Position numbers and translations under genes: made by a program. A stretch of 64,000 bases of DNA from contig NZ_LMDA01000001.1 in the NCBI RefSeq assembly GCF_001424985.1, positions 124,001 through 188,000 of the forward strand, given 5' to 3'. The stretch's first letter is position 1, and each line of letters opens with the position of its first letter. The notes under the pieces are model-generated. The model did no database searches. It saw only the letters and a list, made by a program, of their open reading frames with translations, and was not told the origin of the DNA. This stretch comes from Rhizobium sp. Root1212. Lineage in GTDB: Bacteria; Pseudomonadota; Alphaproteobacteria; Rhizobiales; Rhizobiaceae. Below are positions 1 to 8,354 of this stretch, in pieces.

Positions 1-1850
1 CCGAAGCAGAAGATGCGGGAGTGCTCGAGGAAGCGGCCGACGATCGATTTGACGCGGATATTGTCGGACAGGCCCGAAACCTGGGGCCGGAGGCAGCAGA
101 TGCCGCGGATGACGAGATCGATCGCCACCCCTGCCCGGCTGGCGCGGTAAAGCGCGTCGATGATGTCGGGATCGACCAGGGAATTCATCTTCATCCAGAT
201 CGCCGCCGGGCGGCCGGCGCGGGCATGGACGATCTCCTCCTCGATATGCTGGAGGATGCGCGGGCGCAGCGTGTGCGGCGAGGCGGCCAGCTGCATGCCG
301 GCTTCCGGCTCACCGTAACCGGTGATGAAGTTGAAGATATTCGCCATGTCGTGGGCGATCAGCGGATCGCAGGTGAAGAACGACAGGTCGGTGTAGATCT
401 TCGCGGTAACCGGGTGGTAGTTGCCGGTGCCGAGGTGGCAGTAGCTGCGCAGCTTGCCTTCTTCGCGGCGCACGACCAGCGACATCTTGGCGTGGGTCTT
501 GAGTTCGATGAAGCCGAAGACGACCTGAACGCCGGCGCGTTCCAGGTCGCGCGCCCAGCGGATGTTGGCCTCTTCGTCGAAGCGGGCCTTGAGCTCGACC
601 AGCGCCGTCACCGACTTGCCGGATTCGGCGGCGTCGATCAGGGCGCGCACGATCGGGCTGTCGTTGGAGGTGCGGTAGAGCGTCTGCTTTATCGCCAGAA
701 CGTCAGGATCGCGCGCAGCCTGGAGAAGGAACTGCACCACCACATCGAACGATTCGTAGGGGTGGTGGACGACCATGTCCTTTTCGCGGATGGCGGCGAA
801 GCAATCGCCGGCGTGCTCGCGGACACGTTCGGGAAATCGGGCATTGTACGGCTCGAAGCGCAGATCGTCGCGCGGCGCCTTGGTGATTTCGGAGAGCGTG
901 TTGAGAGCGAGAAGGCCGGGCAGCACCGCCACGCGGTTTTCGGCGACCCCCAGCTCGGAGATGACGAAACGGCGCAGTTCCAGCGGCATTTCCGAATCGA
1001 TCTCGATGCGGATGACCGAGCCGCGGCGGCGGCGCTTCAGCGCGGTTTCGAAGAAGCGCACGAGGTCTTCGGCCTCTTCCTCGACTTCGATATCGCTATC
1101 TCGGATGAGGCGGAAGGTGCCGGAGCCCTTGACCTCGTAACCGGGGAACAGCTTTTCGATGAACAGGCCGACGGCGTCTTCCAGCGTGATGTAGCGGATC
1201 GTCGACTTTGCATCGGGAAGGCGGATGAAGCGGTCTAGCGCGACGGGAAGGCGAAGTAGCGCCGTCATCGGCTCGCGGCCAGTCTTGCTCGCAAGCTGCA
1301 GGCCGATGGAGAAGCCGAGGTTCGGGATGAAGGGGAACGGGTGGGCCGGGTCGATCGACAACGGCGTCAGGACAGGGAAGATCGACTGGTCGAACTCGTT
1401 TTCCAGCCAGCGGCGGTCTTCGGTCGACAGCGAGACCGGGCGGATGATGAGGATATCTTCCTTGGCGAGGTATTGCTGCAGCACGGCGAGCGAGGCTTGC
1501 TGCTCCATCTGCAGATTGTCGATTTCCTTGAGGATGGCTTCGAGCTGCTCGGCCGGCGTCTTGCCGTCGGGGCTGCGCACCATCAGACCCTGACGCACCT
1601 GGCCTTCGAGGCCGGCGACGCGCACCATGAAGAACTCATCGAGGTTGGCGGCGGAAATCGACAGGAAGCGGACACGCTCCAGCAAGGGGTGCGCGGTGTT
1701 GAGGGTTTCTTCGAGGACGCGGCGGTTGAACTGCAGCCAGGAGAATTCGCGGTTGATGAAGCGCTCGGGGCTCGTCATCAGATCGATCGCATCGGTGATC
1801 GGCGCGGCCGGGGGCGCCGCATTCGCCGCGGTGTCCGTCGTGATATCCAT
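1..1850 (-). CDS. ppk: Polyphosphate kinase 1, 3' end beyond window
   Basis: Makes inorganic polyphosphate from ATP reversibly through a phosphohistidine. The ATG at 1850 begins [12 protein letters not shown], followed by the typical N-domain phrase [12 protein letters not shown]. Three histidines are in place: His453 in KTHAK, His472 in CHLGTGN and His610 in LEHSR. They line up at a constant offset of 18 with E. coli PPK His435, His454 and His592, so the catalytic core looks intact. The gene leaves the window after about 616 codons (family about 690-730 residues). It is the last of three leftward genes (permease, hdaA, ppk), 63 bases after hdaA, so co-transcription is likely. Confidence 0.97.
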   Translation of the reverse strand, partial: MDITTDTAANAAPPAAPITDAIDLMTSPERFINREFSWLQFNRRVLEETLNTAHPLLERVRFLSISAANLDEFFMVRVAGLEGQVRQGLMVRSPDGKTPAEQLEAILKEIDNLQMEQQASLAVLQQYLAKEDILIIRPVSLSTEDRRWLENEFDQSIFPVLTPLSIDPAHPFPFIPNLGFSIGLQLASKTGREPMTALLRLPVALDRFIRLPDAKSTIRYITLEDAVGLFIEKLFPGYEVKGSGTFRLIRDSDIEVEEEAEDLVRFFETALKRRRRGSVIRIEIDSEMPLELRRFVISELGVAENRVAVLPGLLALNTLSEITKAPRDDLRFEPYNARFPERVREHAGDCFAAIREKDMVVHHPYESFDVVVQFLLQAARDPDVLAIKQTLYRTSNDSPIVRALIDAAESGKSVTALVELKARFDEEANIRWARDLERAGVQVVFGFIELKTHAKMSLVVRREEGKLRSYCHLGTGNYHPVTAKIYTDLSFFTCDPLIAHDMANIFNFITGYGEPEAGMQLAASPHTLRPRILQHIEEEIVHARAGRPAAIWMKMNSLVDPDIIDALYRASRAGVAIDLVIRGICCLRPQVSGLSDNIRVKSIVGRFLEHSRIFCF

Positions 1851-1913
1851 GGTCCCTACCCCTCTTATAGTTGGCCTCGCAGCTATCCCAGTTTGACGAC
1901 AGAACTGTGACAG

Positions 1914-2600
1914 TCAATCGTGGAGGTGGCCGTTTCCCAGATCGCCGAGCACTTCGGCGGCAAGGGTTCTGGTGATGCGCGTGCCGCGCGCCAGCGCCAG
2001 ATGATCGAGCTTTTCCACAATCTTCTGCGCCGCATCGAGCGAGCGCTCCATGCGGGCGACTATATAGGCGACGAGGCGGTCGTCGATGAACAGCTGGCGG
2101 TCGGCGAAGAGCTTGACGAGAACTTGAGCCAGAAGTTCGTCGTCGGGTTCGCCGATCTCGACCACGGTCGCGGCCTTGAGGCGCGAGCGTAGGTCGGGCA
2201 GTTCGACCGGCCAGGACATCGGCCAGAGGCGGCTGGTGATGAGCAGATGATGGCCGTGCTGGCGCACGCTGTTGATGACGTGGAACAGGGCGGTATCGTC
2301 AAAGCCACGGCGGTCGGCATCCTCGAACAGGACGGGGCCGGATGCGGCGATCTCGGAGGCATCGCTGCCGGCGGTCGGGTGGATGTCGGCCGCACCCGCC
2401 TTTTCCCGCCAGATGCTGGCAAGGTGGGATTTTCCCGAGCCGACGGGACCGGCGAGGATGACGACCGGCGACGGCCAGTGCGGCCAGTTGTCGACGATGG
2501 AGACGGCCGCACTCAGGGGATCGGAGACCAAGAGGTCGTCACGTCCCGTCTGCGGCTCGTGGCCGAAGGCCAGCGGCAATTGTTCCGATTTGCGGGTCAT
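1914..2600 (-). CDS. hdaA: DnaA-related regulatory inactivator HdaA
   Basis: A 228-residue AAA+ protein related to DnaA domain III but without the DNA-binding domain. The family works with the sliding clamp to promote hydrolysis of DnaA-ATP and so limits re-initiation. Visible signs are an N-terminal clamp-binding type motif QLPLAF near residue 8, Walker A GPVGSGKS at about 51-58, and a Walker-B-like FEDAD stretch. I chose the ATG at 2600 because GGAG lies 8 bases upstream. A GTG at 2609 overlaps the stop of the preceding permease gene (GTGA) and is the alternative. Either way the gene is tightly coupled to its neighbour. Confidence 0.9.
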   Translation of the reverse strand: MTRKSEQLPLAFGHEPQTGRDDLLVSDPLSAAVSIVDNWPHWPSPVVILAGPVGSGKSHLASIWREKAGAADIHPTAGSDASEIAASGPVLFEDADRRGFDDTALFHVINSVRQHGHHLLITSRLWPMSWPVELPDLRSRLKAATVVEIGEPDDELLAQVLVKLFADRQLFIDDRLVAYIVARMERSLDAAQKIVEKLDHLALARGTRITRTLAAEVLGDLGNGHLHD

Positions 2601-2605
2601 CCACG

Positions 2606-3730
2606 TCACTCCGGGCTGTTCGGCGCCGGCTCCACCTTCACCGCGTGGCCGCGGTAAAGCGCACTTTGAAGGTAGCGCCCGATGCCGAAGCGCACAAGCA
2701 CGCCGATGGCGGCTGCCGCCGGCACCGCGATCAGCAGGCCGACGAAGCCGAAAAGGGCGCCGAAGGCAAGCAGCGCGAACATCAGCCAGACCGGATGCAG
2801 GCCGACGCTTTTGCCGACGAGGCGTGGCTGCAGGATATTGCCTTCCAGAAACTGGCCGGAGAAGAACACCGCGAGCACGAGGCCAATATCGACATAATCC
2901 GGCCAGAACTGAACCAGCGCGACACTGAGCGCCAGCACCAGGCCGACCATCGAGCCCACATAGGGGATGAAGCTGATCATGCCGGCGAAAAGCCCGATCA
3001 GCAGGCCGAAATTGAGGCCCACCAGCGACAGCAGGGTGCCGTAATAGAGGCCGAGGATGATGCAGAGAGAGCCCTGCCCGCGGATGAAGCCGGCAATGGT
3101 CTGGTCCATATCGCGGGCGATCTCGCGCACCGTCTCGACATGATCGCGCGGTATCCAGCTATCGACCTTCTCCACCATATGGTCCCAATCGAGCAGCATA
3201 TAGAAGGCGACGACCGGGGTGACGACGAGGAGCGAGATGATATCGAGAAGTGCGACGCCGGAACTCCAGATCTGCTGGAACAGCGTAACGACGAAACCGG
3301 CGCCCTGCTCCAGGATCTTCATGGCATTCTGCTTGACGGAGCCCAGCTGGCTCGCCAGCCAATCCGGCACCAGCCGGGAATTGGCGTCGAGCAGCAGTTC
3401 CTGCAGCTTCGTCGTATAGCCCGGCACGCGCTGGATGAAATCGGCGGCCTGAGAGGCGATGATCGGGATGATGATCACGAGACCGAGCACGAAGACGACG
3501 ACGAAGGCGATGAGGATGACGATGGTCGCCATCAGGCGGCTGAGGCCGAGGCGCTCCAGCCGGTCGGCGACCGGATCGAGGAAATAGGCGAGCGCCATCC
3601 CGGCCAGGAAAGGCAGGAGGATTGAGCTGAACACAGCGAGGAAGGCGACGAACAGCAGGAAGCACAGGCCCCAGAAAAGGACCTGTTTCTGCAGCCTGTT
3701 GCCGCCGCCGGAGGTGTCGTTGCCGTTCAT
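2606..3730 (-). CDS. AI-2E family (PerM/TqsA-like) membrane permease
   Basis: A 374-residue inner-membrane protein with about eight hydrophobic segments in the arrangement of the AI-2E transporter family: paired N-terminal helices, a soluble loop containing the IPRDH stretch, then a block of C-terminal helices. Members are variously described as autoinducer-2 exporters or permeases of unknown substrate, so substrate is not claimed. I start at the ATG at 3730 (MNGNDTSGGG), with an AAGGCGG-type purine stretch upstream; a TTG at 3793 would add 21 residues. It overlaps or abuts hdaA downstream and is divergent from purM, the order commonly seen in Rhizobiaceae. Confidence 0.85.
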   Translation of the reverse strand: MNGNDTSGGGNRLQKQVLFWGLCFLLFVAFLAVFSSILLPFLAGMALAYFLDPVADRLERLGLSRLMATIVILIAFVVVFVLGLVIIIPIIASQAADFIQRVPGYTTKLQELLLDANSRLVPDWLASQLGSVKQNAMKILEQGAGFVVTLFQQIWSSGVALLDIISLLVVTPVVAFYMLLDWDHMVEKVDSWIPRDHVETVREIARDMDQTIAGFIRGQGSLCIILGLYYGTLLSLVGLNFGLLIGLFAGMISFIPYVGSMVGLVLALSVALVQFWPDYVDIGLVLAVFFSGQFLEGNILQPRLVGKSVGLHPVWLMFALLAFGALFGFVGLLIAVPAAAAIGVLVRFGIGRYLQSALYRGHAVKVEPAPNSPE

Positions 3731-3926
3731 GCCGCTTTTTTCCGCCTTTTTACGTTCGTTCAGGAGATAGGATGCAGCGGCAAGCAGGGTCAAGCCTCGC
3801 CCGGAAAACAGCCGGGCAAACCGGGCAAAACGGTGAAAAAACGGCCTTTGCCGGCCGCTGGCGCTTGCGCTTCAGCCGCACCCATGTCAATCGCAACCGG
3901 ATCAAAAGCCAGTGGAGACGAAAGCC

Positions 3927-4997
3927 ATGAGTGAGGCGGGTAAGAACGGTCTGACCTATAGCGATGCGGGGGTCGATATCGATGCCGGAAACCTGCTGGT
4001 GGAAAAGATCAAGCCGCATGTGCGCTCGACGCGCCGTCCGGGTGCCGACGGCGAGATCGGCGGCTTCGGCGGGCTGTTCGACCTGAAGGCTGCGGGCTTT
4101 ACCGATCCGGTGCTGGTGGCCGCCAATGACGGCGTCGGCACGAAGCTGAAGATCGCCATCGACGCCAACAAGCACGATACGGTCGGCATCGACCTCGTGG
4201 CCATGTGCGTCAACGATCTCGTGGTGCAGGGTGCCGAGCCGCTGTTCTTCCTCGATTACTTCGCGACCGGCAAGCTTGACCCGGACCAGGGTGCGGCGAT
4301 CGTCGGCGGCATCGCCGATGGCTGCCGACAGGCGGGCTGCGCGCTGATCGGCGGCGAGACGGCGGAAATGCCGGGCATGTATTCGGGCGGCGATTACGAT
4401 CTTGCCGGTTTCGCCGTCGGCGCCGCAGAGCGTGGGCAGTTGCTGCCGGCGGGCGATATCGCCGAGGGCGATGTGATCCTCGGGCTCGCCTCTTCCGGCG
4501 TGCATTCCAACGGCTATTCGCTGGTGCGCAAGATCGTCGCGCTTTCCGGCCTCGGCTGGGATGCGCCCGCGCCGTTCGGTGACGGGACGCTGGCCGATCT
4601 TTTGATGACGCCGACCAAGATTTATGTGAAGCCGTTGCTCAAGGCGATCCGCGAGACGGACGCGATCAAGGCGCTGGCGCATATCACCGGCGGCGGTTTT
4701 CCCGAAAATATTCCGCGCGTGCTGCCGAAGCATCTGGCCGCCGAGATCGATCTCGACGCGGTGAAGGCGCCGGCTGTGTTTTCCTGGCTTTCCAGGACCG
4801 GTGGCGTCGAAGCCAAGGAAATGTTGCGCACCTTCAACTGCGGCGTCGGCATGATCGCCGTCGTGCCGGATGAAGAGGCCGAGAAGGTTGCGGCGGTGCT
4901 GGCGGCGGAGGGCGAAACCGTGTTCACGCTCGGCCGCATGGTGGCGCGTGAGGAAGGTGCTGCGGGCACGATCTACAAGGGCACGCTTGCCCTATGA
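3927..4997 (+). CDS. purM: Phosphoribosylformylglycinamidine cyclo-ligase
   Basis: AIR synthetase, the fifth step of purine synthesis, which closes the imidazole ring using ATP. The 356-residue protein has the family core: NDGVGTK near 68-73, [22 protein letters not shown] near 90-111 and GGETAEMPG at 142-150. The ATG at 3927 has GGAG about 8 bases upstream; an in-frame GTG at 3912 is less likely because rhizobial PurM proteins usually start [22 protein letters not shown]. Its stop overlaps the purN start by four bases (ATGA), which indicates translational coupling. Confidence 0.97.
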   Translation: MSEAGKNGLTYSDAGVDIDAGNLLVEKIKPHVRSTRRPGADGEIGGFGGLFDLKAAGFTDPVLVAANDGVGTKLKIAIDANKHDTVGIDLVAMCVNDLVVQGAEPLFFLDYFATGKLDPDQGAAIVGGIADGCRQAGCALIGGETAEMPGMYSGGDYDLAGFAVGAAERGQLLPAGDIAEGDVILGLASSGVHSNGYSLVRKIVALSGLGWDAPAPFGDGTLADLLMTPTKIYVKPLLKAIRETDAIKALAHITGGGFPENIPRVLPKHLAAEIDLDAVKAPAVFSWLSRTGGVEAKEMLRTFNCGVGMIAVVPDEEAEKVAAVLAAEGETVFTLGRMVAREEGAAGTIYKGTLAL

Positions 4998-5620
4998 CAT
5001 TAGCGACTACCCGAAAGCGTGTCGTCGTGTTCATCTCCGGCGGCGGTTCGAACATGCTGGCGCTTGCCAAGGCGACGGAAACGGCGGACTTTCCGGCGGA
5101 GATCGTCGCCGTGATTTCCGACAAGGCCGATGCCGGCGGGCTTGCCAAGGCGGAGGCCCTCGGCATCCGCACGATGAGCTTCGTGCGCAAGGATTTTGCC
5201 AGCAAGGACGCCCATGAGGCGGCGATCCTCGATGCGCTGGACGCGCTTTCACCGGATATCATCTGCCTTGCGGGCTATATGCGGCTGCTCTCCGGCAACT
5301 TCATCAGCCGGCACGAGGGCAAGATCATCAACATCCACCCTTCCCTGCTGCCGCTGTTTCCGGGGCTCGACACCCATCGGCGGGCGATCGAGGCGGGCCA
5401 TGAGAGGGCAGGCTGCACCGTGCATTTCGTGACCGAAGGCATGGATGAAGGGCCGGTGATCCTGCAGGCCGAGGTTCCGGTTCTGGCCGGCGATACGCCG
5501 GAAATGCTGGCGGCGCGGGTGCTGACTGTCGAGCACCGCACCTATCCGCAGGCGCTGCGGTTGCTTGCCGAAGGCCAGGTGCGGATGGAAAATGGCAAGG
5601 CGGTGCGGGTCGGAAGCTGA
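4994..5620 (+). CDS. purN: Phosphoribosylglycinamide formyltransferase
   Basis: GART, transferring a formyl group from 10-formyl-THF to GAR in purine synthesis. The 208-residue size is normal. The catalytic trio Asn-His-Asp is visible as N113 and H115 in [10 protein letters not shown] and D151 in [10 protein letters not shown]. The N-terminal SGGGSN loop (residues 15-20) binds the substrate phosphate. It begins inside the end of purM (ATGA), so the two purine genes form one translationally coupled pair. Only a 112-base gap with a hairpin separates it from the omptin gene downstream. Confidence 0.96.
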   Translation: MTLATTRKRVVVFISGGGSNMLALAKATETADFPAEIVAVISDKADAGGLAKAEALGIRTMSFVRKDFASKDAHEAAILDALDALSPDIICLAGYMRLLSGNFISRHEGKIINIHPSLLPLFPGLDTHRRAIEAGHERAGCTVHFVTEGMDEGPVILQAEVPVLAGDTPEMLAARVLTVEHRTYPQALRLLAEGQVRMENGKAVRVGS

Positions 5621-5694
5621 TCCCGCCCCATAAAGCCTATCCAAATTAGGGCGCATCTGACTGGCGCCTTGTCACTAGAAAACGAATACGTACC

Positions 5695-5725
5695 AATCCG
5701 CTGCAATTTCAATCAGCAGCGGATT
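5695..5725 (+). promoter_or_regulatory. Perfect hairpin just upstream of the omptin start
   Basis: AATCCGCTGC (5695-5704) and GCAGCGGATT (5716-5725) are exact reverse complements separated by an 11-base loop. The right arm ends 7 bases before the ATG at 5733 and contains the only purine-rich stretch (GCGGA) that could serve as ribosome binding site. The RNA stem could therefore sequester the translation start, or it could be a purN transcription terminator with a weak T run (TTTTC). The sequence alone does not decide between these. Confidence 0.55.
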
Positions 5726-5732
5726 TTCAGAT

Positions 5733-6680
5733 ATGCGTATTCTTCTCGTTTCGATTGCCTGTCTCATGGCTTCCACCGGTTCCGGCCACGCGGCGGATAC
5801 GGCCGCAGCCAGCTTCGACGACGGACGCTTCAGCTTCAGCGGTTCCATCGGCCTGATGAACATCGAAGCAAAGGAATATGTCTACGAAGGCGCTCACAAG
5901 ATGAGTCAGCTCGACTGGGAGAGCAAAGGCGTCGTGCTTTATAGCGGCACCGCGCTGGCCGAGCTGACGCCGGACTGGTCTGTGAAGGCGACTGTCGATA
6001 TCGGCGCCAATGGCGACGGCCATATGGTCGATTACGACTGGATCGCCCCGAACTACGTCAACACCGGCATGGACGGCTGGAGCGACCGCTCCATCAGCCC
6101 GGATACCCGACTTGCCCATTACTTCGCCGGCTCCATCGAAATCGGCCGCCGTCTTTATTCGGACGAGCAGAAATCGTTCGGGATCAATGCCGGCTTCAAA
6201 TATTCCGATGTGAAATGGGACGCCTATGGCGGTTCCTACATCTACAGCGCCCTCACGCCGCGCGATACGATCGGCGAATTCGACGACGGCGAGCGCGTGA
6301 TCAGCTACCGGCAGAAAATTCCGGTCATTTTCGCGGGGATCGACGGCGCGACCAGTTTCGACCGCTTCACCCTATCCGGCGGCGCTAAGGGCGGCTTCAC
6401 CTTCGGCATCAACGATATCGACGACCACTGGCTGCGCAGCCTGCGCTTCTATGACGACATGGATGCGGCGCCGGTGGTGATGCTGAATGTCGAAGCGGCT
6501 TACCATCTGACGGATGCGGCATCGCTCTTTGTTGCGGGCTCCTACGAAAAGGTCTTCCGCAAGCGCGGCGACATGTCTGTTACCGAGACGACCAGCGGCC
6601 TGAAGGACGGCAGCAAGGACGCCGCCGGCGCATCCTACCAAACAATGGCGGTGCGGGTTGGATTGAAGGCGAGCTTCTAG
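5733..6680 (+). CDS. Omptin-family outer membrane protease
   Basis: Homologue of OmpT/Pla, ten-stranded beta-barrel aspartyl-type proteases that cleave peptides at the cell surface, often at basic residues. The 315-residue protein has a signal peptide ending GHA-AD near residue 20. The omptin signatures are present in order: GDGHMVDYDW (D100 and D102, matching OmpT D83 and D85), PDTRL, GGSYIYS, FDDGERVISYRQ, and DIDDH (D230 and H232, matching D210 and H212). The C-terminus ends in phenylalanine as for barrel proteins. All four catalytic residues are present, so activity is likely; the natural substrate is unknown. It stands alone between purN and a toxin-antitoxin pair and is followed by a strong terminator. 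Confidence 0.9.
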   Translation: MRILLVSIACLMASTGSGHAADTAAASFDDGRFSFSGSIGLMNIEAKEYVYEGAHKMSQLDWESKGVVLYSGTALAELTPDWSVKATVDIGANGDGHMVDYDWIAPNYVNTGMDGWSDRSISPDTRLAHYFAGSIEIGRRLYSDEQKSFGINAGFKYSDVKWDAYGGSYIYSALTPRDTIGEFDDGERVISYRQKIPVIFAGIDGATSFDRFTLSGGAKGGFTFGINDIDDHWLRSLRFYDDMDAAPVVMLNVEAAYHLTDAASLFVAGSYEKVFRKRGDMSVTETTSGLKDGSKDAAGASYQTMAVRVGLKASF

Positions 6681-6687
6681 CCATTTG

Positions 6688-6723
6688 GGGCGGGAGCCTG
6701 TCCATACAGGTTCCCGCCCTTTA
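6688..6723 (+). terminator. Rho-independent terminator after omptin gene
   Basis: GGGCGGGAGCCTGT (6688-6701) pairs with ACAGGTTCCCGCCC (6706-6719), one mismatch, CCAT loop, followed by TTTAC. It lies 8 bases after the omptin stop codon. Confidence 0.75.
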
Positions 6724-6749
6724 CTTCCGGGGGCTCATGTCATACATTT

Positions 6750-6768
6750 TGTACGATAAAACCGTACA
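6750..6768 (+). promoter_or_regulatory. Inverted repeat, likely operator of the RES-Xre pair
   Basis: TGTACG (6750-6755) and CGTACA (6763-6768) form an inverted repeat with a 7-base A/T-rich spacer, which contains a GATAAA -10-like stretch. It ends 10 bases before the preferred antitoxin start at 6779. Xre-family antitoxins commonly repress their own operon at such a site; this binding is inferred. Confidence 0.5.
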
Positions 6769-6778
6769 GGTGACTGAC

Positions 6779-7132
6779 ATGACCCATGCTCGACATATGC
6801 GATTTGAGCCGCCTCTTGAGCTGGAGGCGGTTTCGGAGCGTCTGGGTATTTCAAAGCGGGAACTGGCTGAGACGGCCGGCATTCCGGCTTCGACGCTGCA
6901 CCGCAAGTCGCGGGCGCAGGGACCTTTCGTGACGGCGCGGATCGCCGAGATGGCGGAAATCCTGCATCGCATCGCGGGCTGGGCCGGCGGGGACCGGCAG
7001 GCTTTGGCCTGGTATCGGGCCGAGCCCCTGCCCGCCTTCGGGGGTCGCACGGCTGAAAGCATCGTCAAGAGCGGCAAGGCCTCGGCCTTGCGCGACTATC
7101 TCGATCATATTGCGCTTGGCGGCTTTGCTTGA
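6779..7132 (+). CDS. Xre/ParS (MbcA-type) antitoxin of RES-Xre module
   Basis: A 117-residue antitoxin. The N-terminal half has a helix-turn-helix (LEAVSERLGISKRELAETAG then PASTLHRK), and the C-terminal half has the DUF2384/ParS pattern (ILHRIAGWAGGDRQALAWYRAEPLPAFGG), which contacts the RES toxin. I chose the ATG at 6779 because AGGTGA precedes it by 5 bases and because it leaves the inverted repeat 6750-6768 outside the gene; an upstream ATG at 6737 would put the repeat inside the coding region. The stop codon overlaps the toxin start as TTGA. Confidence 0.88.
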   Translation: MTHARHMRFEPPLELEAVSERLGISKRELAETAGIPASTLHRKSRAQGPFVTARIAEMAEILHRIAGWAGGDRQALAWYRAEPLPAFGGRTAESIVKSGKASALRDYLDHIALGGFA

Positions 7133-7644
7133 GGCTGACGCAGACCTGCTACCGCGCCCATGATCCGCGCTGGGCCTTCAGCCCGCTTTCAGGCGAGGGA
7201 GCGGCCATTCGCGGTGCGCGATTCAATCCCAAGGATGTGCCGGCGCTTTATCTTGCACTCAGTATCGATGGAGCGGTGACAGAGGCCGCGCAAGGTTTCG
7301 GCCATCGGCTACAGCCGCTGACGATCTGCGCCTATGATGTCGATTGCGATGGGATTGCCGATCTCGGGGGCGAGACCGGGCGGGCGGCGCATGGCGTAAC
7401 GCTCGAAGAAATGAGCGCCGCCTGGGCAAGCGATCTTTCGGAGGGAAAGCGGCCGGGGTCCTGGGGTGTCTATGACCGGCTGCATGGGGCGATGAACGGG
7501 ATCATCGTGCCGTCCTTTGCCAATGGAGCGCGGGCGGAGTTTCACAATCTGGTGCTGTGGCGGTGGAATACGGGTGAGACGAATGCCGTGACGGTGATCG
7601 ATCCGACAGGGCGGTTGCCGAAGAACCAGCGGTCCTGGGAGTAG
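7129..7644 (+). CDS. RES-domain toxin (NAD+-degrading family)
   Basis: A 171-residue RES-family protein. Characterised members kill or arrest the cell by breaking down NAD+. The conserved polar residues that name the family are visible: R31 in GARFNP, E52 in AVTEA and S129 in IIVPSF, with Y41 in ALYLA. It starts at TTG (7129) overlapping the antitoxin stop by four bases, so it is translated only after the antitoxin. A rare start codon and coupling suit a toxin kept below its antitoxin. Full length and undisturbed, so the module is probably functional. Confidence 0.88.
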   Translation: MRLTQTCYRAHDPRWAFSPLSGEGAAIRGARFNPKDVPALYLALSIDGAVTEAAQGFGHRLQPLTICAYDVDCDGIADLGGETGRAAHGVTLEEMSAAWASDLSEGKRPGSWGVYDRLHGAMNGIIVPSFANGARAEFHNLVLWRWNTGETNAVTVIDPTGRLPKNQRSWE

Positions 7645-7693
7645 CGGCCTCTCGCCGTGCGGGGGCGGATAGAGGTCGGAACGGCGTAGACGG

Positions 7694-7740
7694 CACCTCG
7701 TCCGCCCTTCGGGCACCTTCTCCCCGCAGGCGGGGAGAAG
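7694..7740. repeat. RIME-like palindromic intergenic repeat, copy 1
   Basis: Two adjacent palindromes between convergent genes: CCGCCCTTCGGGC and CTTCTCCCCGCAGGCGGGGAGAAG. The second is identical to part of the repeat at 40941-40994. This resembles the Rhizobium-specific intergenic mosaic elements; family membership is by resemblance only. Confidence 0.65.
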
Positions 7741-7757
7741 CAACAAGCGGCAGGCTC

Positions 7758-8354
7758 TCAGCCGCCCAGTTTCCCCTTGTTCAGCATCGCCCATTGCAGG
7801 AGCATGATCGTCTTGCCGTCGCAGATGTCGCCGGTTTCGATCATCGCCATCGCTTCCGCGAGCGGCACTTCCAGCACTTCGATATCCTCGTCCTCGTGGG
7901 CGGCACCGCCCCCCTCTTCCGCGCGCTCGGTCACGTCGATGACGGCGGCGAAGAAGTGGATGATCTCGGTGACGGCGCCGGGGGACATGAAGGACTGGAA
8001 GACCGGAAGGACGTCCTTCACCACATAGCCGGTTTCCTCGACCACCTCGCGGCGAATGGCTTCCGTCGGGTTGTCGCCGTCGAGCAGGCCGGCGGGTGTT
8101 TCGAGCAGCCAGCCTGGGTGGCCGTTGAGATGGGCGGGCATGCGGAACTGGCGCACGAGGATGACACTGTCGCGCTTCGGGTCGTAGAGCAGGATCGTCG
8201 CGCCGTTGCCGCGGTCGTAGACCTCGCGCTTCAGCGTCTTCGTCTGGCCGTTGGAGCCGGTGTAATTGAAGGTGACGTTGCGCAGGTGGTACCAGTTTTT
8301 CGAGAGCGTCTCGTCCTTGAGTATCTCGATCGCCGCATCCTTGAATTTCGTCAT
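7758..8354 (-). CDS. nudK: GDP-mannose pyrophosphatase-type Nudix hydrolase
   Basis: A 198-residue Nudix enzyme closely resembling E. coli NudK, which hydrolyses GDP-mannose to GMP and mannose 1-phosphate. Shared phrases are KREVYDRGNGATILLY (42-57), a Nudix box around 88-110 ending REVVEETGY, MSPGAVTEIIHFF and EDEDIEVLEVPL. The start at 8354 overlaps the stop of the upstream oxidoreductase gene as ATGA, so it is read from that gene's mRNA. A different nucleoside diphosphate sugar cannot be excluded as substrate. Confidence 0.88.
   Translation of the reverse strand: MTKFKDAAIEILKDETLSKNWYHLRNVTFNYTGSNGQTKTLKREVYDRGNGATILLYDPKRDSVILVRQFRMPAHLNGHPGWLLETPAGLLDGDNPTEAIRREVVEETGYVVKDVLPVFQSFMSPGAVTEIIHFFAAVIDVTERAEEGGGAAHEDEDIEVLEVPLAEAMAMIETGDICDGKTIMLLQWAMLNKGKLGG

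Noticed and set aside
21-1238. Rightward open frame of about 400 codons at the left edge
   Set aside because: Antisense to ppk, whose three key histidines align with E. coli PPK.
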